In this document: piece by piece, positions 8,480-16,074 of the stretch
Numbering within the stretch: position 1 is the stretch's first letter
How the letters are laid out: every line of letters starts with the position of its first letter
DNA from: Roseomonas mucosa ATCC BAA-692
GTDB lineage: Bacteria; Pseudomonadota; Alphaproteobacteria; Acetobacterales; Acetobacteraceae
Direction of reading: 5' to 3'
Assembly: GCF_000622225.1 (NCBI RefSeq)
Contig: NZ_JHWD01000028.1
Span: 1 to 45,167, forward strand
DNA: 45,167 nucleotides
The notes under the pieces: model-generated
Told to the model about the DNA's origin: nothing
Database searches by the model: none
What the model saw: the letters and a program-made list of their open reading frames with translations, nothing else
Position numbers and translations under genes: made by a program

Positions 8480-10246
8480 ATGAAGCTGATCGAGACCGAC
8501 CCCAAGAAGCTGCGCAACAACCCGGCCAATCCCCGCCTGACCCCGGCTGGACCTGACGCCGACGCTGTGCTGCTGGCCAACATCAAATCCGTCGGCATCC
8601 TGCAGCCGCCGACCGCTCGCGAGGTCGAAGGCGAGCTCGTGCTGATCGCCGGCCATCGCCGCCGCGACGCCGCCATCAAGGCCGGCCTCCGGAGCATCCA
8701 CGTCCTGGTGCGCGAGGACGGTGACGAGGCCGGCGCCGACCAGGTGCGGGCCCTGGCCGAGAACACGGTGCGGGCGGGCATGAACCCGGTCGACCAGTGG
8801 CGCAAGATTGAGGCCCTGGTCAGCGAGGACTGGACCGAGGAGGCCATCGCCAGCGCCCTGAACCTCACCGTCCGGCGGGTCCGGATGCTCCGGCACATGA
8901 GCCACATCCTGCCCGCCATGCTGACCCAGATGGCCCGCGGCGACATGCCGAACGAGCAGCAGCTGCGCACCATCGGCCTCGCCACGGCGGAGGAGCAGGC
9001 GGCGGTCTGGAAGTCGAACAGGCCCAAGCGGAACGAGCGGGCCAGCTGGCACATGATCGCCCACGGCCTCGACCGGCGCCGGATCCCGTTCACCCGGGCG
9101 AAGTTCGGGCCGGCCGAGGCCGAGGCCTTCGGCATCGTCTGGCACGATGACCTGTTCGCACCCGGCGACACCGATCCCCGCTACACCACGCAGACCGACG
9201 CATTCATCCAGGCGCAACAGGCCTGGCTGGAGAACAACCTCCCCGAGGGCGGTGTCCTGCTGGGGCTCGACGAGTACGAGCGGCCGGTGCTGCCGAAGGG
9301 CGCGCAGTCGCTCTACTACCGCCAGCCCGGGCCGGACGACACGGTGGGCTACTATGTCGACCGGCGTTCCTGCGAGGTCGAGACCTCGATCTTCCGGATG
9401 CCCGTGCGGACCGAGCCCCGCTCCTCAGGCGCCCGCAACGATACGACCGGCGCCACGATGCCCAAGGCGGCCCGCCCCGATCTGACGCAGAAGGGCGAGA
9501 CCATGGTGGGCGACCTGCGGACCGAGGCGCTGCACACTGCCTTCGCCGAGGCTGAGATCCCCGACGACACGCTGATCGGCCTGCTCGTCCTGGCCCTGGC
9601 GGGGCGGAACGTCAGCGTACGTTCCGGCGCGAGGGGCGACGACCTCTACGCCGGGCACCGCGCGGAACTGGCCGCCTCCATCACCGAGGGCGGCGTCATC
9701 ACCAGCGATCCGGCCGCGCTGCGCGCCGCCGCCCGTGGGATGCTCCGTCAGGCGCTGTCCTGCCGGGTCGGCTTTTCGTCCTCGGGGATGGTCGGGCGCA
9801 TCGCGGGCTTGGCCGTGGAGGCCGACAGCTACCTGCCGACCACGGCGACGGAGGAATTCCTTGCCAACCTGAGCAAGGCGGCCATCGAACGCACCGCCAG
9901 CGCCAACAATGTCCTGCCCCGGCAAACCGGCAAGGCCACACGCGCGGCGATCGTGGAACAGATGAAGAACCGGATCTTCCTGCACCCGCTGGTACGCTTC
10001 GGGTTCACCGACGAGGAGCGCCGCAAGGCCGCCGCGGACCGGACGCGCGCCGCGGAGCTGGCCGCCTTCCGCAAAGGGGGCTGCGGCACCGAGGACGCGA
10101 GCATCGAGGGCGAGGAGATCCCGGAGGAGGACGAGGAGGCGGAGCCGTCGCAGCCGGACGAGGGTGAGGACGAGACGGAGGGGGACGGGAACGGCGCCCC
10201 GCCACCCCCAGGCCAGGGCAGCGCCCCCGTCGCGCACGCGCCCTGA
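8480..10246 (+). CDS. ParB/RepB/Spo0J-family nuclease-domain protein
   Basis: 588 aa. The N-terminal ParB/sulfiredoxin-like domain has the GILQPP strand (39-44) and the GHRRRDAA box (58-65), which in ParB proteins binds nucleotide. A helix-turn-helix region follows around 112-140 (WTEEAIASALNLTVRRVRML). The large C-terminal half (~330-560) is unlike partition ParB and ends in an acidic Glu/Asp-rich tail and a Pro/Gly run. No parA is adjacent, so this is more likely a plasmid-borne ParB-like DNA-binding or nuclease protein of the type found in antirestriction/leading regions than a partition protein. The start ATG gives MKLIETDPKKLRNNPANPR, the usual family start. Confidence 0.85.
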   Translation: MKLIETDPKKLRNNPANPRLTPAGPDADAVLLANIKSVGILQPPTAREVEGELVLIAGHRRRDAAIKAGLRSIHVLVREDGDEAGADQVRALAENTVRAGMNPVDQWRKIEALVSEDWTEEAIASALNLTVRRVRMLRHMSHILPAMLTQMARGDMPNEQQLRTIGLATAEEQAAVWKSNRPKRNERASWHMIAHGLDRRRIPFTRAKFGPAEAEAFGIVWHDDLFAPGDTDPRYTTQTDAFIQAQQAWLENNLPEGGVLLGLDEYERPVLPKGAQSLYYRQPGPDDTVGYYVDRRSCEVETSIFRMPVRTEPRSSGARNDTTGATMPKAARPDLTQKGETMVGDLRTEALHTAFAEAEIPDDTLIGLLVLALAGRNVSVRSGARGDDLYAGHRAELAASITEGGVITSDPAALRAAARGMLRQALSCRVGFSSSGMVGRIAGLAVEADSYLPTTATEEFLANLSKAAIERTASANNVLPRQTGKATRAAIVEQMKNRIFLHPLVRFGFTDEERRKAAADRTRAAELAAFRKGGCGTEDASIEGEEIPEEDEEAEPSQPDEGEDETEGDGNGAPPPPGQGSAPVAHAP

Positions 10247-10310
10247 GCCTCCTGGACCCGGCCATCCGGCCGGGTCCCTCCCCGCCAACGTCACCCACGA
10301 GGCAAGCCCC

Positions 10311-10601
10311 ATGGCCTTCATCGACGTCGCCGCGCGCGGCTCGGCCAGCGAACCGTTCCAGCTCGCCGGTAAGAATCCGATCCTGCACACGCCCGGCCTG
10401 CGGGACGATCACGACCGCCTGTTCGAGTATGCGGACGGCCATCTGGGCTTCTACGGCTTCCTGCGCGTGGCCCATGCCCGCATCGCCAGGAGGATCATGG
10501 TCGGGCTGATGGATCTGCCCGACCGCCTGTGGCGCGACGCCTATGACGATGGCGCCCACCCGGCCGAGGAGGCCGATGCCGCCCTGGAGGATGACGAGTA
10601 A
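10311..10601 (+). CDS. Hypothetical 96-aa protein
   Basis: The start ATG 10311 is preceded by GAGGCAAGCCCC, a weak ribosome site. The sequence (MAFIDVAARGSASEPFQLA, then a central YADGHLGFYGFLRVAHARIARRIM helix pair and an acidic tail AADAALEDDE-like) suggests a small soluble helical protein. It lies 64 nt after the ParB-like gene on the same strand and may belong to the same transcript. Family not recognised. Confidence 0.65.
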   Translation: MAFIDVAARGSASEPFQLAGKNPILHTPGLRDDHDRLFEYADGHLGFYGFLRVAHARIARRIMVGLMDLPDRLWRDAYDDGAHPAEEADAALEDDE

Positions 10602-10668
10602 ACCGCATTATCGCTCTATCCGGAGGGGTAGGCCGGTCCACGAAGCGAGAGGGCCAGGAGAGCGCGGT

Positions 10669-10752
10669 GGCGTGCGCGTTTCCCTGGGCACAAGGGTCCG
10701 TCGCTCCGCTCCCTCACTCCGTTCGCCCTTGTCACCCGGGAAACGGCACGCC
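10669..10752. repeat. Palindromic intergenic element C with 28/27-nt arms
   Basis: Arms 10669-10696 and 10726-10752 are inverted, sharing a GGCGTGC start, GTTTCCC and ACAAGGG with a few mismatches. The 29-nt centre (10697-10725) matches the centre of element D (11236-11264) at most positions, including CGCTCCCTC and GCTCCGYTCG-type blocks. It ends 30 nt before the next start codon, so it forms the leader or promoter region of the 64-aa gene. Confidence 0.7.
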
Positions 10753-10782
10753 CTGTCCGGAGGTGGTTGAGGAGAACCGGAC

Positions 10783-10977
10783 ATGGAAATGGATCAACGC
10801 ACCGAGAAGCTCTGGAAGGCCTGCGAGGAACAAGTGGCCTTGCTGGAGGAGGCACTCTATTCGGCCAACCCGCGCGACTACGACGACGCATGCGAGAAAC
10901 TCGACGAAATGCTGTTTGATCTCGAGGAGATGTCCACGGCCGTGAGAGCGCATTTCGCCACCCTGCACCAACAGTAA
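10783..10977 (+). CDS. Small acidic helical protein, 64 aa
   Basis: ATG 10783 has a good TGAGGAGAACC ribosome site. The product is acidic and almost wholly helical (QRTEKLWKACEEQVALLEEA, then DDACEKLDEMLFDLEEM), likely a short two-helix coiled coil. It stands alone between two copies of the palindromic element. Small acidic proteins in antirestriction regions are often DNA mimics or protein-interaction inhibitors, but no family motif is visible, so that is only a suggestion. Confidence 0.65.
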   Translation: MEMDQRTEKLWKACEEQVALLEEALYSANPRDYDDACEKLDEMLFDLEEMSTAVRAHFATLHQQ

Positions 10978-11087
10978 GCAGGAACGGCGTGCCGGCGCGA
11001 ATGCATTTCCCGTTCGCGCCACATCTTTCGACAATGACGGCGTCGGCCAGTCCCCCGGCTGGCCCCGTCGGATCGAAGGAACTCTCC

Positions 11088-11141
11088 ATGCCCTCCATCA
11101 GAGACATCTTGCGCCCCAGCCGCTCCACCTGGATCGCCTGA
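11088..11141 (+). CDS. Possible 17-aa leader peptide
   Basis: ATG 11088, preceded by GATCGAAGGAACTCTCC, encodes MPSIRDILRPSRSTWIA and stops. The ribosome site and the hairpin just upstream make it a candidate leader peptide or tiny gene. Conservation was not checked. Confidence 0.25.
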   Translation: MPSIRDILRPSRSTWIA

Positions 11142-11222
11142 CACCGCCGCCGGCCCGGGTGAACAGGGGTGAGGGGAGAAGGCGGGTGGAGGCGGGCGAA
11201 GAAGCCCTGCCGCGCCCGCCCC

Positions 11223-11278
11223 CCGGCGGCAAGGGGCTGTCGCTGCGCTCCCTCGCTCCGCTCGCCCTTGCCCCCGGC
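11223..11278. repeat. Palindromic intergenic element D
   Basis: Left arm CCGGCGGCAAGGG (11223-11235) and right arm CCCTTGCCCCCGG (11265 onward) are inverted with 12 of 13 positions matching, around a 29-nt centre (11236-11264) closely similar to that of element C. It lies ~95 nt upstream of the gene at 11374. Confidence 0.7.
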
Positions 11279-11373
11279 GGCCTGGACCGCGCCCACGGGG
11301 GAGGGGTCGGGGGCGAAAGACCAGAAGGCGAAAGCCCGTCCGCGACGAACCGCGACAATCCGGAGTTGATCCC

Positions 11374-12063
11374 ATGACGACCCTCCTCGAGCGCGTGCTG
11401 CGCTCGGCGGCCGAGGATCTCGGCCTCTCGCCCCAGGGCTGGACCGCCCTGGACGGCGATCTCCTGAACGGACAGAGCTTCCGGCACCCGGACAGGCCCT
11501 CGCTCGTCATCGAGGTCGTCTGCGACGGACAGGCCTGGTCCTGGTCGACCGGGGGCTCCGATCGTGACGAACGGCCGGTGCTGCTGACGGCAAGCGGCCA
11601 ACCCTGGGCCTGCGTCCATGATCTCGCCATCGGTCTCCACGCCGATGCCCGCGCCGCGCTGCTCGCCGCCCTGGCGGTCGCCGGCGACGACCTCCGCGAA
11701 GCGCGCCTGTGCTCGACCGCGATGCTGCACACGCGCCTGGCCGCGGTGACGGGCCGCCGGGGCACCGACGTCTTCGTGGCGCCGGTGAAGGTGGTTCCGG
11801 GACGGGAAACGGCGCCGGCGGCACCTCGGGCGCTGGTCTGGGACTACCGGGGCGTGATTCCGGACGGCACCGAGGTGTCCGGCACCGTGGTCGCCACCGA
11901 CGAGGTGACGGCCGAGGATCTTGCCGTCCACACCTGTCCGGTCCTGCACCTGATCTCCCTGCGCCCGCGTCTCGCCGGCCTTTCGCCGCTGCCGCAGATA
12001 CAGGCCGGCGCCGCCCTGGAACTGCTCTTTCCGGCCTCCGGCGACATCGCGGCCTCCCGGTAG
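11374..12063 (+). CDS. Hypothetical 229-aa protein
   Basis: ATG 11374 (MTTLLERVLRSAAEDLGLSP) follows a CGGAGTTGATCCC site. The protein looks globular and soluble, with alternating strands (SLVIEVVCDG, FVAPVKVVPG, LVWDYRGVIPDGTEVSGTVV) and no signal peptide or membrane segment. It sits between two palindromic structures and upstream of the C5 methyltransferase. I do not recognise the family; position suggests a role in the same DNA-protection cluster. Confidence 0.65.
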   Translation: MTTLLERVLRSAAEDLGLSPQGWTALDGDLLNGQSFRHPDRPSLVIEVVCDGQAWSWSTGGSDRDERPVLLTASGQPWACVHDLAIGLHADARAALLAALAVAGDDLREARLCSTAMLHTRLAAVTGRRGTDVFVAPVKVVPGRETAPAAPRALVWDYRGVIPDGTEVSGTVVATDEVTAEDLAVHTCPVLHLISLRPRLAGLSPLPQIQAGAALELLFPASGDIAASR

Positions 12064-12132
12064 CGCGGCGACCGCCGCCTGACGACCCGGCGCCGGAACA
12101 CGCGCCACCTCTTCCATCGACCATCGCCATCA

Positions 12133-12164
12133 CGAACGGCAGGACCTCCCGGTCCTGCCGTTCG
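12133..12164 (+). promoter_or_regulatory. Perfect 14-bp hairpin just before the C5 methyltransferase
   Basis: CGAACGGCAGGACC (12133-12146), loop TCCC, and its exact complement (12151-12164), ending 21 nt before ATG 12186. GTTTCC follows rather than a T-run. It may terminate the 11374 transcript, or be an operator/attenuator for the methyltransferase, since such genes are often self-regulated. Confidence 0.5.
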
Positions 12165-12185
12165 CGTTTCCGGAGACCCACGCCC

Positions 12186-13994
12186 ATGCTCACCGAGAGC
12201 GGCCACGCCACCATCCTGCACGCCCACCTCTTCGCCGGCCTCGGCGGCGGGGCGCGCGGGTTCAACCGGGCCACCTCCCGGGTCGGCAACCTCACCGCGA
12301 GCTTCCGCTGCCTCGGCGGCATCGACGTGGACGCCGCCGCGATCCGCGACTTCGGCCGCCTCGCCGGCGTGCCCGGCACCTGCCTGGACCTGTTCGACCG
12401 CGAGCAGTACCGCGACTTCCACGGCCAGGAGCCGCCCGCCGGCTGGCGCGAGGCCACCGTGGACGACGTGCGCGCGGCCTTCGGCCACGAGCGCCCGCAT
12501 GTCCTGTTCACCTCGCCCCCCTGCAAGGGCTTCTCCGGCCTGCTCAGCGAGACCAAGAGCCGGACCCGGAAGTACCAGGCGCTGAACCGCTTGACGCTGC
12601 GCGGCATCTGGCTGGCGCTGGAGGCCTACCGGGACGATCCGGTGGAGCTGATCCTGCTGGAGAACGTGCCCCGCATCGCCTCGCGCGGCCGGCCGCTGCT
12701 GGACCAGATCGGCGGCCTGCTGCGGGCCTACGGCTACGCCGTGGCCGAGACGACGCATGACTGCGGGGAGCTGGGCGGGCTGGCGCAGTCGCGCCGCCGC
12801 TTCCTGCTGGTCGCCCGCCACACCGCCAAGGTGAAGCCATTCCTCTACGAGCCACCGAAGCGCTCGCTGCACGGCGTCGGTGACGTCCTCTCCCGCATGC
12901 CCCTGCCCGGCGATCCGGCGGCGGGGCCGATGCACCGGGTGCCGATGCTCCACTGGGCGACCTGGGTCCGGCTCGCCTTCGTCGAGGCCGGGTCCGACTG
13001 GCGCTCGCTGGGCCGGCTCGCGGTCGAGGACGGGCTGCTGCGCGACTATGCCCTCGCCCCTTGCGGCGAGTGGCGCGGCGGTGTGCTGGGCGTCAACCAC
13101 TGGGAGGAGCCGGCCGGCACCGTGGCGGGCCGGTCCGGCCCCTCGAATGGCGCCTACAGCGTCGCCGACCCCCGGCGTGCCGACGGGGTGGCCGCCTTCG
13201 GCCAGTACGGCGTCAAGCGGTTCGACCAGCCCTCCCAGGTCGTGATCGGCAAGGCCGCGGTCGGCGCCGGCGGCTTCGCCGTGGCGGATCCCCGCCACAC
13301 CGGCCCGGCGAAGCACTCCAACGAGTTCCGCATCGTGCCCTGGGACGGCGCCGGCCGGGCCGTGACGGGGGCCCACGGCACCGGGCAGTGCGTGGCCGAT
13401 CCACGGGGTGAGGTCCGCCGCTCGGGCGCGCTGGGCGTCGTGCCCTGGGACGCCGCCGCCGGCACGGTGGCCGGCGAGAGCCTGCCCTCCAACGGCACCT
13501 TCGCGGTGGCCGACCCCCGGCCCCGGCTGGAGCGCGAGAAGGGCGACGACTACTACGGCGCCGGCCACTACGGCGTGGTGCCGTGGCAGGCTTCCACCGG
13601 CGCGGTGAGCGCAGCGGCCGGCTACGACAACGGCCGCTGGAGCGTCGCCGACCCGCGCCCGGCGCTGCCGCAGGCCTCGGACCGGGTGGTGGCGCGCATC
13701 CGCGCCCTGGATGGGACCTGGCACCGGCCCTTCACCACTGCCGAGCTCTGCGCGCTGCAATCACTGATCGAGCCGGAGGAACAGGCCGAGCTGGACGGGC
13801 TGAGCGATGCCGACTGGCGCGAGCGCATCGGCAATGCCGTACCGCCCGACGCCGCTCAGGCCATCGCCGAAACCATGGGCCGGACGCTGCTGCTCGCCTG
13901 GTCGGGGGAGGGCTTCATGCTCTCGGCTCTCCCGATCTGGGTGCGGCCGATGGCTGTCGCGCTCTCGGTACGCCAACCACAGGACGCAGCGTAA
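12186..13994 (+). CDS. DNA (cytosine-5-)-methyltransferase with five internal VADPR repeats
   Basis: 602 aa. C5-MTase motifs are in order: motif I HLFAGLGGG (14-22), motif IV SPPCKGFSG with catalytic Cys113, motif VI ENV (159-161), motif VIII QSRRR (201-205) and motif X GNAVPP (549-554). The region between VIII and X, where the target recognition domain normally sits, contains five repeats ending in VADPR at 326, 366, 403, 441 and 487, each led by a PWD/HWE/RFD-like step and a GTVAG-type turn. There is no cognate restriction enzyme next to it, so it is probably a solitary methyltransferase protecting the element. Target sequence unknown. ATG 12186 is preferred because it gives the family N-terminus; the longer frame is a shadow. 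Confidence 0.92.
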   Translation: MLTESGHATILHAHLFAGLGGGARGFNRATSRVGNLTASFRCLGGIDVDAAAIRDFGRLAGVPGTCLDLFDREQYRDFHGQEPPAGWREATVDDVRAAFGHERPHVLFTSPPCKGFSGLLSETKSRTRKYQALNRLTLRGIWLALEAYRDDPVELILLENVPRIASRGRPLLDQIGGLLRAYGYAVAETTHDCGELGGLAQSRRRFLLVARHTAKVKPFLYEPPKRSLHGVGDVLSRMPLPGDPAAGPMHRVPMLHWATWVRLAFVEAGSDWRSLGRLAVEDGLLRDYALAPCGEWRGGVLGVNHWEEPAGTVAGRSGPSNGAYSVADPRRADGVAAFGQYGVKRFDQPSQVVIGKAAVGAGGFAVADPRHTGPAKHSNEFRIVPWDGAGRAVTGAHGTGQCVADPRGEVRRSGALGVVPWDAAAGTVAGESLPSNGTFAVADPRPRLEREKGDDYYGAGHYGVVPWQASTGAVSAAAGYDNGRWSVADPRPALPQASDRVVARIRALDGTWHRPFTTAELCALQSLIEPEEQAELDGLSDADWRERIGNAVPPDAAQAIAETMGRTLLLAWSGEGFMLSALPIWVRPMAVALSVRQPQDAA

Positions 13995-14016
13995 GGCTGT
14001 ATCCGGTGGACCGGCG

Positions 14017-14568
14017 CTAGCCCGCCGCGCCGCGGATGCGGCCGAGGTCGAGTACGCCCTTCGCGCCCCAGCCCTTGGCACCGGCCGAGACTTCCGGCCG
14101 GAAGCGCTCGTAGAGACGGAATCCCACCCGGTTCAACTCATCCGGCGCCAGCGAGCCGGCCAGCATCTCCATCGCCGCCCTCACGGCGCCGAGGTCCTCG
14201 CCGAACGCCCGCTCGACGTAGCCGGCCGCGGCGGCAGGCGACGCCGGCTTATCGTGATCCATCGCGCGCAGCGTGCCGTTCTCCTCCACGACGGGCACGT
14301 CGCGGCCCAGCAGATGCACGGCCCGTGGCCGCTGCGTCCGCTCCCCTTCCTGCCGGCGCGCGGCGTCGCGCAGGTCGCCGCCCTCGTGCCCGTCCCCGGC
14401 GATGCCGATGGCCTTCGCCTTGGCGCGCGCGCTGGAGCCGGCCACAGCCCGCCCCAGCGTGATCGCGGTCTCACGGTCGTGGCCCAGGCATTCGGCCACC
14501 ACCGCCGCCCAGAGCGTCAGCACGGGCGCCCGGTTCACCTTGATCGCCTTTCCGCCTGCCGCCGCCAT
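14017..14568 (-). CDS. Hypothetical plasmid protein, 183 aa
   Basis: ATG 14568 has GGAGG 5 nt upstream on the minus strand. The N-terminal block KAIKVNRAPVLTLWAAVVAE, then LGHDRETAITLGRAVAGSSA and ARAKAKAIGI, is helical and reads like a conserved family seen on plasmids, although I cannot name it. The C-terminal half holds YVERAFGEDLGAVRAAMEML and LYERFRPEVSAGAKGWGAKG. It converges with the methyltransferase gene (22-nt gap). No catalytic motif is recognised; a DNA-binding role is possible. Confidence 0.7.
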   Translation of the reverse strand: MAAAGGKAIKVNRAPVLTLWAAVVAECLGHDRETAITLGRAVAGSSARAKAKAIGIAGDGHEGGDLRDAARRQEGERTQRPRAVHLLGRDVPVVEENGTLRAMDHDKPASPAAAAGYVERAFGEDLGAVRAAMEMLAGSLAPDELNRVGFRLYERFRPEVSAGAKGWGAKGVLDLGRIRGAAG

Positions 14569-14693
14569 CGCGCTGCCTCCGCCCACCGTGGCCGTCCAAC
14601 GGTCCAAGTGATGACGGGATGCGTGTGGCGCTCCATGTCACCCGGGTCAGCCGCCGGGCCGGCGCCTCGCGGGATCCGGGGCAGGACACCACC

Positions 14694-15188
14694 ATGAAGA
14701 TCGAGCTTCGCAACGTCGCCTACAGCACGGCCCTGAGCGAGGAGACCAGCAACTTTCACGCCGATATCTGGATCGACGGAAAAAAGGAAGGGTACGCGCA
14801 GAACCACGGGACCGGCGGGGCTACGACCGTGCGGCCCGACGCCCTGCGGCTGCGCCTCGACGAGTACGGAAGAACGCTGCCGCCGGTGGATGTCGGCACG
14901 CCGACGGGCGACGCACCGCGCATGATCGTCCAGGATGCCGAGTGGATCGTCGATCAACTGCTGACCGACTGGATCGTGCGCCGCGACCTGAAGCGCATGC
15001 TGCGCAACCGCGCTGTCTACACCCGCGTCGATGTGCCCGGCATCTACCAGACCAGGGTGCTGACGCCGGAACGGCTGGCGGAGGTCCTCGGCTCGGCCGC
15101 GGTGAAGGAGAGGTGGAAGGTGAAGGCCTGGCTCAACACCATGCCCGAGGATGAGGCCGTCGCCACCTATCATGAGGCCGCCGGCTGA
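14694..15188 (+). CDS. Hypothetical phage/plasmid-type protein, 164 aa
   Basis: ATG 14694 starts MKIELRNVAYSTALSEETSN, followed by FHADIWIDGKKEGYAQNHG, a beta-sheet pattern common in uncharacterised phage and plasmid proteins. The middle (WIVDQLLTDWIVRRDLKRML) is helical, and the tail RLAEVLGSAAVKERWKVKAW may bind nucleic acid. It converges with imuA, overlapping it by 19 nt. No membrane segment. Function unknown. Confidence 0.75.
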   Translation: MKIELRNVAYSTALSEETSNFHADIWIDGKKEGYAQNHGTGGATTVRPDALRLRLDEYGRTLPPVDVGTPTGDAPRMIVQDAEWIVDQLLTDWIVRRDLKRMLRNRAVYTRVDVPGIYQTRVLTPERLAEVLGSAAVKERWKVKAWLNTMPEDEAVATYHEAAG

Positions 15189-15907
15189 CGCCGGTCGGCA
15201 GCGGATGAAACAGGGGAATCGCTCACGACCTCCAGGCTCGCCCTATCCGGGCGCCATCGCACCGACCAGGCGCCCCCAGGGCCACCGGCGGAGCGGAGCA
15301 ACGTGAGCCGCCAGCACGGCCCCATACCTTGGACCGGTGTCGCCGCTTCCACATGCCACCGGCTGCGAGCGGGCGACGACGTCCTCCGCGCCGTACCCGG
15401 CAGCAGCAGCAGGCCGATGCCACCGCCGGCCTCGGCCGCGAGCTGCAAGCGCCGTGACGCCACCATGTCCGGCGCTGCGCCCTGCACCACGAGCAGGGCA
15501 CCGGCGACGGCGGGACACCGCAACGCTTCCTCGAAGGCCCAGAGCCCTTCTCTCGGCCGTTCGGCGCGCACGAGGACGAGGCTGGCGGGATCCAGCCCGA
15601 ACGCCGCGAGGCCTGGTGGCCAGGCCTCGGGGGAAGGGCTGATCCACAGCACTGTGCCCGCGGCGCGCGCCAGGACCAGCGCGCAGAAGCCGGCCGCCGC
15701 GCCGGGATCGGCGGCGATCACCTCGTGCAGCGCGGCACGGGCAAGTCCTCCACCAGGGAGGTGAGCGTCGATCGTGCCGCACAGCGCGATCCCGGCCGCC
15801 TCCGGCGCGCCGTTCCGCTCCATGCGCGCGACGCGGGCGCGCAGGGCGGCGAGGACGGCAGCGCAGTCGATGGGCTGTTCGCTGGTCGCCGCCGGATCAT
15901 CGGTCAT
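15170..15907 (-). CDS. imuA: ImuA-like (RecA-related) translesion mutagenesis protein, orphan
   Basis: 245 aa if ATG 15907 is used; the longer frame from 15937 begins inside the LexA box, so the shorter start is preferred. The sequence has the ImuA pattern: GTIDAHLPGGGLARAALHEV, a RecA-core-like strand order (AAGFCALVLARAAGTVLWI, GLDPASLVLVRA), and the ALRCPAVAGALLVVQG segment. ImuA normally works with ImuB and DnaE2 in SOS-induced error-prone synthesis; neither is downstream, where a convergent gene overlaps the end. The SOS box is 24 nt upstream. It may supply ImuA to a host imuB-dnaE2 or be a remnant of a longer cassette. Confidence 0.75.
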   Translation of the reverse strand: MTDDPAATSEQPIDCAAVLAALRARVARMERNGAPEAAGIALCGTIDAHLPGGGLARAALHEVIAADPGAAAGFCALVLARAAGTVLWISPSPEAWPPGLAAFGLDPASLVLVRAERPREGLWAFEEALRCPAVAGALLVVQGAAPDMVASRRLQLAAEAGGGIGLLLLPGTARRTSSPARSRWHVEAATPVQGMGPCWRLTLLRSAGGPGGAWSVRWRPDRASLEVVSDSPVSSAADRRQPAAS

Positions 15908-15931
15908 CGGCGACGCTATGAATGATGAACC

Positions 15932-15946
15932 GAACAAATCAAGAAC
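15932..15946 (-). promoter_or_regulatory. LexA (SOS) box of imuA
   Basis: Minus strand GTTCTTGATTTGTTC is an exact GTTC-N7-GTTC, the alphaproteobacterial LexA operator, placed 24 nt upstream of the imuA start. SOS regulation is therefore likely. Confidence 0.85.
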
Positions 15947-16074
15947 GATTCTCTGGCGCTACCCACATGGACGCGGCATCCTGTCGCAGTTGAACCAAGT
16001 ACTGTGACGGCATGCCGGGAGAGCGTGCGACAGCAAGCATGACCAGTATGCCGCAACCGATAGGTGTCCTGATA

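Larger units (their letters stand above)
10978..11373. other. 396-nt gap with hairpins and element D
   Basis: No normal-size gene is visible. It contains a GGCCAG/CTGGCC hairpin near 11045-11065, a possible 17-codon ORF at 11088, and palindromic element D at 11223-11278. Longer frames across it are Arg/Pro-rich shadows. Confidence 0.6.

Noticed and set aside
8480-10246. Plasmid partition locus
   Set aside because: The ParB-like protein has no adjacent ParA and no visible parS array, and its C-terminal half is unlike partition ParB.
11844-13760. 638-aa frame antisense to the C5 methyltransferase
   Set aside because: No domain; the plus strand carries all C5-MTase motifs in order.
12186-13994. 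CRISPR-like repetition inside the methyltransferase
   Set aside because: The repeats are protein-level (37-46 codons apart) and diverged in DNA; there are no constant direct repeats with unique spacers.
14953-15160. 70-aa frame inside the 14694 gene and other short + frames around imuA
   Set aside because: Arg/Pro/Gly-rich shadows in alternative frames without ribosome sites.
15907-15937. Longer imuA start at 15937
   Set aside because: It would begin inside the LexA box and adds ten residues not expected for the family.
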